64,000 nucleotides of DNA. It comes from Sutcliffiella horikoshii. Its GTDB lineage: Bacteria; Bacillota; Bacilli; Bacillales; Bacillaceae_I. A model generated the notes under the pieces. It saw nothing but the letters and a program-made list of their open reading frames with translations, made no database searches and was not told the DNA's origin. Both the position numbers and the translations under genes were made by a program. The DNA is taken from assembly GCF_020524325.1 (NCBI RefSeq), contig NZ_JAIVKY010000012.1, forward strand, positions 26,642 to 90,641, given 5' to 3'. Of the stretch, positions 59,719 to 64,000 are shown one piece after another (within the stretch, counting starts at the first letter, position 1; each line of letters starts with the position of its first letter).

Positions 59719-62001
59719 ATGAAGTCTGCTGTTTGGAAAGAACGAACATTACATATAAAAATGATGGCAAGAGAATTGTATCAAGAGGTGTATGACGCCG
59801 GTGTAAAGGGCGATCTCACATGCAAAATCTGCGGTGAGAATGTCAAGCTCTATTTAGGATTAAGGAAAGAACCCCATTTTTATCACATAGATGCTTCTAT
59901 AGCTCATGAAGAAGAATTGCCGAAGACAGAAAAAGTGGTAACACCTAAACAAGAATATGTGGAACGGGATGGATTTCGTTATCCTAAATCCAGAACGGTT
60001 ATTGCGGAAAAAGAAAAGCCGGTGGAAACATGGAAAGCGCCAAAGCCGCTTACACATCTTCCTATCTTTATTAAAGAACATACGAAAAGCCATTCAAATA
60101 TAAGTGGGTTTTTCCATGGATTACAAGAAAAAAATATCTTTCTAGATCCCGCCCAGCAAGAAGCTGTTTCGACAGTAGATGGTCCCTTGCTAGTACTAGC
60201 AGGTGCCGGCAGCGGTAAAACAAGGGTATTGATTACTCGCGTCGCTTATATGGTCCAAGAGGAGAAAATCGATCCAAAATCCATCATGCTAATTACCTTC
60301 ACAGCCAAGGCTGCCAATGAAATGAAGGAACGACTACGCCTATATGAAGCACCGGGTTCAAGAATGTTTGCTTCTCTTCTATCCGGTACGTTTCACAGTA
60401 TTTTCTACAGAATGCTTCAACACCATCACCCCGAACGCTGGAACGGCGAAAATTTATTAAAATGGGATTGGCAAAAGGAGCAATTTTTAAAGCAGGCCGG
60501 TCGCAAGCTTGGTTTGGACGAAAAAGATTTTCCATTTGATCAGGCCATTCAGCAAATAGGCTATTGGAAAAACAACATGCAGACACCCAAGGGGATTAAA
60601 CCGACCAGTAAGCTTGAAGAACAGTTTCAGAGTTTATATCAGGACTATGAGGACTGGAAGCGTGAGAAGAATGTATTTGATTTTGATGATATGTTACTTG
60701 GATGCTATGAACTGTTATTAGAAAATCCAGCTCTGCTAGCGAAATATCAGGAAAGATTTCAATATTTTTTAATTGATGAGTTTCAGGATATTAACAAAGT
60801 TCAATATGAAACAATGAAACTACTGGCCAAAAGCGGGAATATCTGTGCGGTCGGGGATGATGATCAGTCCATCTATGCATTTCGAGGCAGCAGTCCTGAT
60901 TACATCTTGAACTTTCATCAGGATTTTCCATCTACACAAGTCGTCACGCTTTCTGAGAACTACCGATCAACGCATACAATCGTTGCCTCGGCCAATCAGG
61001 TAATTGATAAAAACAAACACCGCAGAGTGAAAAAGATGATTGCTCAACGTGATAATAAGCACTTTCCTGTACTATTTTATCCTTACGATGAGGAAGAGGA
61101 AGCTACCATTATTGTTCAAGATATGAAAGAACAAATAGAGCAAGGGGCCACTCCTAGTGATTTTGCCGTCCTATACCGGACCCACAGTGCAGCACGCGCA
61201 ATCTTTGAGAGGCTCTCACAATCCGGCCTCCCATTCAAGCTTGATCAAGATTACGAAAGCTTTTATAAAAGAAGGATTGTTAAAGGTATTCTGGGTTTCC
61301 TGCGATTAAGCCGCGATTCCAATGATGTACATGCGTTAGCCGATATCTTGCCAGCCTTATTCCTTAAGCAATCAAACCTCCAGGATGCCAAAGCCATCAG
61401 TATTTTAGAAGATTGCAGTTTAGTAAAATCATTGAGTAAGTTGACCAATGTACAGCCTTTTCAAGCGAAAAAAATCAAACGAATCATCCCTTTATTTAAA
61501 ACCCTTGCCAATGTCTCCCCTTCTGTCGCACTGGAGATGATTGAAAAAGACATGGGCTTTGATGATTACATTAAAAAGCGCGGCAACGAAGGGAACGCCC
61601 TGGAAAAAGGATCCGATGATATACGCGACTTAAAGGTGGTTGCCCGCAAGTTCAAAACCATTGCTGAATTACTTGAACATGTGGAAGATATGATAGCCAA
61701 GACAGATGAGATGAAAAGGCTCAGCAAGCAATACTCAAATGCCATTCACCTCTCCACCATCCATCGATCAAAGGGTCTTGAGTATACGAACGTTTATGTC
61801 CTTAGTGCGGTCGATGGTAGCCTTCCTCATGACTTTGCCTTAGAATCCTATCGTAACGGCGAGCTGCAGGCACTTGAAGAAGAACGTAGACTATTGTATG
61901 TGGCAATGACAAGAGCAAAGGAAACCTTGCAACTATCCGTCCCGATGAATCGCCGCGGAAAAAAAGCCTACATGACAAGATTTATAAAAGATATTCTCTA
62001 A
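59719..62001 (+). CDS. yjcD: UvrD/PcrA-like helicase with N-terminal zinc-like domain (YjcD-like)
   Basis: 760 residues. The first ~90 residues carry CKICGENVKLYL and PHFYH, a CoiA/nuclease-associated-type zinc motif. The SF1 helicase follows: Walker A LAGAGSGKTRVL, DEFQDIN (motif II), GDDDQSIYAFRG (III), YRSTHTIV (IV), STIHRSKGLEYTNVYV (V) and RRLLYVAMTRAKE (VI). All motifs are intact, giving a 3'-5' DNA helicase. ATG at 59719 chosen for AAAGGAG. Corresponds to B. subtilis YjcD. Confidence 0.9.
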   Translation: MKSAVWKERTLHIKMMARELYQEVYDAGVKGDLTCKICGENVKLYLGLRKEPHFYHIDASIAHEEELPKTEKVVTPKQEYVERDGFRYPKSRTVIAEKEKPVETWKAPKPLTHLPIFIKEHTKSHSNISGFFHGLQEKNIFLDPAQQEAVSTVDGPLLVLAGAGSGKTRVLITRVAYMVQEEKIDPKSIMLITFTAKAANEMKERLRLYEAPGSRMFASLLSGTFHSIFYRMLQHHHPERWNGENLLKWDWQKEQFLKQAGRKLGLDEKDFPFDQAIQQIGYWKNNMQTPKGIKPTSKLEEQFQSLYQDYEDWKREKNVFDFDDMLLGCYELLLENPALLAKYQERFQYFLIDEFQDINKVQYETMKLLAKSGNICAVGDDDQSIYAFRGSSPDYILNFHQDFPSTQVVTLSENYRSTHTIVASANQVIDKNKHRRVKKMIAQRDNKHFPVLFYPYDEEEEATIIVQDMKEQIEQGATPSDFAVLYRTHSAARAIFERLSQSGLPFKLDQDYESFYKRRIVKGILGFLRLSRDSNDVHALADILPALFLKQSNLQDAKAISILEDCSLVKSLSKLTNVQPFQAKKIKRIIPLFKTLANVSPSVALEMIEKDMGFDDYIKKRGNEGNALEKGSDDIRDLKVVARKFKTIAELLEHVEDMIAKTDEMKRLSKQYSNAIHLSTIHRSKGLEYTNVYVLSAVDGSLPHDFALESYRNGELQALEEERRLLYVAMTRAKETLQLSVPMNRRGKKAYMTRFIKDIL

Positions 62002-62047
62002 CGAAGAGCGCTAATCCTCCTTCATTTTCAGGATTGCGCTTTTTCGT
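62001..62047 (+). terminator. Terminator of yjcD
   Basis: CGAAGAGCGCTAATCCT, loop, AGGATTGCGCTTTTTCG then TTTTG. Confidence 0.82.
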
Positions 62048-62164
62048 TTTGTCAACAAAAATCAGTAGAAAAAACTTTATTTTTTGAATAGTTAAAAAGC
62101 ACGTTTTAACTGCTCCTATCTGGGTATGTACCCTTTATAGATGAGTTGAAAGGGGTATAATCTT

Positions 62165-62326
62165 TTGAAAGCATTGGATCCTCACCATAACTGTTCCATC
62201 AACAAACTGTCCGACGAATCTCTTCAGTTTGCATATGATAACGCGAAGGCAGAAAATCTAGACGGTGATTTCATTCAACTACTCGAGGCAGAATTACTTA
62301 AACGAAAAGAAGGATGCTTGTCCTAA
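62165..62326 (+). CDS. sda: Sda-like sporulation checkpoint peptide
   Basis: 53 residues with TTG start and AAAGGGG nine bases ahead. The core INKLSDESLQFAYDNA then ENLDGDFIQLLEAELLKRK follows the helical-hairpin pattern of Sda (KLSDExL..xY..A...NL..DFI.L...E...R), which binds the DHp domain of KinA and blocks its autophosphorylation when replication is disturbed. The N-terminal 12 residues (MKALDPHHNCSI) are an extension not present in the B. subtilis protein. An inverted repeat (AGTTAAAA/TTTTAACT, 62090-62111) lies 54 bp upstream. Target kinase might include the one at 2827. Confidence 0.72.
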   Translation: MKALDPHHNCSINKLSDESLQFAYDNAKAENLDGDFIQLLEAELLKRKEGCLS

Positions 62327-62401
62327 TTATGCTCCATTTTCTCTGTGAAAAATGATACTATTTAGATAATATAGATAATTTTTATGAAATGGGGTAGTAC
62401 G

Positions 62402-62872
62402 ATGGCCAATGTCACACAGGAAGAGCAAGATTTAAAATATACTTTTCACAGAAAAACAGCAGTTAACCTATTCAACGAAGTATGGGATCTGATGGAAAAG
62501 CCGGCACGTACTTCAGAAGAAGATTTCCAAATGATACATAAAGCCCATGCCTCCCGCTTCCACTGGGGCGAAATCGGCGAACCTGTCAACTTCTCCCGAG
62601 GCGAATGGCAAATCTCAAGAGTCTACGCGGTTCTACGACGGGCAGAACCTTGCCTCGTGCATGCCAAAAGAAACCTTGATATTGTTTTAGAGCATGGCAT
62701 CAAGGACTTTGACCTAGCATTCGCATATGAAGCTCTAGCTCGCGCCTACAGCATAAGCGGAGATGCAGTAGCAAAAGAAAAATACCTTAGACTGGCAAAG
62801 GAAGCTTCCACACAAATTGCAAAAGACGCCGACCGCAATGTTGTGTTAGCGGACTTGGAGACGATAAAGTAA
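62402..62872 (+). CDS. Hypothetical helical protein (156 aa)
   Basis: Soluble, all-helical, with a TPR-like stretch near the end (YEALARAYSISGDAVAKEKYLRLAKEAS). The N-terminal half contains FHWGEIGEPVNFSRGEW. ATG at 62402 follows a GGGGTAG site. Proteins of this type are common in soil bacteria and have no known function. Single gene; a dispersed repeat follows. Confidence 0.65.
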   Translation: MANVTQEEQDLKYTFHRKTAVNLFNEVWDLMEKPARTSEEDFQMIHKAHASRFHWGEIGEPVNFSRGEWQISRVYAVLRRAEPCLVHAKRNLDIVLEHGIKDFDLAFAYEALARAYSISGDAVAKEKYLRLAKEASTQIAKDADRNVVLADLETIK

Positions 62873-62915
62873 GTTCTTCAAGTTAATTGATTTTTTAATG
62901 ATCATGATTTTCCTA

Positions 62916-63041
62916 GCTGTTGATTGGAGCAAAAGGGGTAGACTCCTGAGGGAGATAGCGGTAGCTTGAGACCCCACAGCGCAGCGAGGAGGCTCAAGCA
63001 CCGCCCCTAGGAAAGCGAAGCCATTTGCGGAAATCAACAGC
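62916..63041 (+). repeat. Dispersed MITE-like repeat, class B
   Basis: GCTGTTGATTGGAGC to GGAAATCAACAGC with the usual inner blocks (TAGACTCCTGAGG; GAGGAGGCTCAAGCACCGCC). Perfect 10-bp ends GCTGTTGATT/AATCAACAGC. Confidence 0.78.
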
Positions 63042-63065
63042 GGCGTTTGACGCGTTCAACGCAAC

Positions 63066-63115
63066 AAAAAAACATCTGCCCTACCCACTTTTAACGTGGA
63101 AGGCAGATGTTTTTT
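63066..63115 (-). terminator. Terminator of spoVIF
   Basis: Minus strand AAAACATCTGCC / GGCAGATGTTTTTT with a 20-nt structured loop containing CCCAC/GTGG. Confidence 0.8.
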
Positions 63116-63374
63116 ACTTCTTCTTCTCATTCAACATCTTCGAAATAGTCCCCATATCAACCGGCTTATTCCCATTAATCAATGTATTAACAATCTTATC
63201 TTCCAATTCCTTAGGTACCTTCTTATTCGCCAACGTAGCTACACGAGACACCAAATTACGCACCGTCTGCTCGTCTTTGAAATTTGCATTCTGCATAGAA
63301 TTAGCAAGCTCAAATACGTCCTTCATGCTTACGCCCGTCTTTTTCTCAATACCCTTAAAAATATTATTATCCAC
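63114..63374 (-). CDS. spoVIF: Stage VI sporulation protein F
   Basis: 86 residues, helical: MDNNIFKGIEKKTGVSMKDVFELANS, then ETVRNLVSRVATLANKKVPKELEDKIV and the C-terminal MLNEKKK, matching SpoVIF (YjcC). In B. subtilis it acts in coat assembly after sigma-K, with GerE. GTG at 63374 chosen with GAGGAGG ahead. A sigma-K-like promoter (AC, N17, CATACAATG) lies upstream. Confidence 0.9.
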   Translation of the reverse strand: MDNNIFKGIEKKTGVSMKDVFELANSMQNANFKDEQTVRNLVSRVATLANKKVPKELEDKIVNTLINGNKPVDMGTISKMLNEKKK

Positions 63375-63400
63375 CAAACATCCTCCTCTCGGATATATCA

Positions 63401-63428
63401 CATTGTATGTGAGAGAGCCTATCGGTGT
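63401..63428 (-). promoter_or_regulatory. Sigma-K-like promoter of spoVIF
   Basis: Minus strand AC (63427-63428), 17-bp spacer, CATACAATG (63401-63409), last base off consensus. Confidence 0.45.
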
Positions 63429-63472
63429 GCCTCTTATAATTCATCACTCACTACTGTGGAGGTGGACAAACA

Positions 63473-63503
63473 GAAAAGCACGGGGACAAATCCCGCACTT
63501 TCC
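63473..63503 (-). terminator. Terminator of yjcZ-type gene
   Basis: Minus strand AAAGTGCGGG, loop, CCCGTGCTTT then TCTG. Confidence 0.6.
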
Positions 63504-63523
63504 TTATTCCCACTAATTACATA

Positions 63524-63664
63524 TTAATAGAATTTAGATGCACCAACGATGATCAAAAGAATGAATAGAACAACGATTAAAACGAATGTGCCGCCTTGGT
63601 TGCCACAACCGTAGCCATAGCCAGCGCCACCTACGCCATAAGGATAGCCTCCATAGTAACCCAT
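63524..63664 (-). CDS. YjcZ family sporulation peptide
   Basis: 46 residues: a Gly/Tyr-rich start ([20 protein letters not shown]) and a hydrophobic helix ([20 protein letters not shown]). This is the standard plan of the YjcZ family of sporulation-linked small membrane peptides. AAGGAGG ahead of ATG, sigma-K-like promoter upstream. Confidence 0.9.
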   Translation of the reverse strand: MGYYGGYPYGVGGAGYGYGCGNQGGTFVLIVVLFILLIIVGASKFY

Positions 63665-63696
63665 AATCTCGCACCTCCTTAATGAAGATTCCCTAT

Positions 63697-63723
63697 TACT
63701 ATATGTACATTTCCTAAAACGGT
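63697..63723 (-). promoter_or_regulatory. Sigma-K-like promoter of the YjcZ-type gene
   Basis: Minus strand AC (63722-63723), 16-bp spacer, CATATAGTA (63697-63705), perfect -10. Confidence 0.6.
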
Positions 63724-63781
63724 ATGGGCGCTTTTACAGGCAATGTTCTGTTTTGTGAATTTTTTTTAGCGAAGGGGAGAT

Positions 63782-63825
63782 TTGGAGGTCAGTTGGAGGT
63801 CTATTGGAGGTCTATTGGAGGTTGA
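63782..63825 (+). repeat. 11-bp tandem repeat (TTGGAGGTCTA)
   Basis: Four units beginning at 63782, 63793, 63804 and 63815. Each contains GGAGG, a Shine-Dalgarno-like core, but no start codon with an open frame follows. Confidence 0.65.
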
Positions 63826-63889
63826 TGTTTGTCATGACGCTGGGAGAAAGATGGACTTTTTCGCGGTTGGTCATTTCCCAAGGTCTTGT

Positions 63890-63948
63890 AAACTAAACTG
63901 TGTAAGTAAAAGAGCGTACGACTTTTACTTCGCAGTTTAGTTTTTTTC
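63890..63948 (+). terminator. Strong terminator or attenuator before the last gene
   Basis: AAACTAAACTG and AGTAAAAG pair with CTTTTACTT and CAGTTTAGTTT, then seven T. No rightward gene lies just upstream, so it may end a leader RNA or an unseen short transcript. Confidence 0.75.
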
Positions 63949-63987
63949 TTGTTAAAATTATTTTAACTAACTGGGGGGATGATCGGT

Positions 63988-64000
63988 ATGACCAAGAAAG
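63988..64000 (+). CDS. Start of a gene cut by the window end
   Basis: ATG ACC AAG AAA (MTKK) with CTGGGGGGATGAT ahead. Too short to identify. Confidence 0.5.

Overview
The window looks like chromosomal DNA from an aerobic, endospore-forming, low-GC Gram-positive bacterium of the Bacillaceae (Bacillus/Sutcliffiella-like). The evidence is the number of spore genes (alpha/beta SASP, a GerA-type receptor operon, splAB, spoVIF, a YjcZ-type peptide, an Sda-like checkpoint peptide, Ku/LigD, Ena-like appendage subunits), AGGAGG-type ribosome binding sites, and recognisable sigma-A, sigma-G and sigma-K promoter shapes. There are no rRNA genes, no CRISPR array and no prophage. There is one tRNA gene (Val, GAC) and one IS3-family insertion sequence.

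Layout. 1-9.6 kb: the end of mtnA, an ArsR-DUF2087 regulator with a very regular operator, ogt, an orphan four-PAS histidine kinase, a B12-binding radical SAM protein, small proteins and a Ktr/Trk potassium channel. 9.7-17 kb: SASP, sigI-rsgI, an SDR enzyme, and the ku-ligD end-joining pair. 17-27.8 kb: a YeiH exporter, an orphan OppB/OppC permease pair, MscS, an FbpA-like peptide, a nuclease-helicase fusion and the ger operon. 27.8-33 kb: an IS3 element inserted in a dispersed repeat, other repeats, and kynU-kynB without kynA. 33-45.8 kb: envelope and hypothetical proteins, a LysM-3D protein, a methyltransferase/FAD-monooxygenase pair, VanW, splAB, an M42 peptidase, a CarH-like B12 photosensor with a PAS-like partner, and a CheR-type protein. 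45.8-50.4 kb: a candidate structured non-coding RNA, a GNAT, a CHY zinc finger, a rhodanese-like protein under a CsoR/CstR-like operator, a divergent Ena-like (DUF3992) pair, tRNA-Val, and a WYL-like gene with two LexA-type boxes. 50.4-64 kb: HD and GNAT proteins, Sco1, a sulfonate/nitrate-type ABC operon, the YjcH-YjcG-YjcF neighbourhood, DUF421, an MBL hydrolase, a YjcD helicase, an Sda-like peptide, SpoVIF and YjcZ.

Several genes can be linked functionally. Spore DNA protection and repair (SASP, SplB, Ku/LigD) and germination (Ger) are present. Sporulation entry is represented by the orphan PAS kinase and the Sda-like kinase inhibitor. The spore surface is represented by the Ena-like subunits. 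The most promising unexplained features are the B12 photosensor module without a DNA-binding domain (43490-44709), the ~395-nt transcription unit at 45.9-46.3 kb with a 12-bp long-range helix, the Ena-like locus, and a family of ~130-bp MITE-like repeats, one of which sits inside a 219-bp element with perfect 15-bp terminal inverted repeats.
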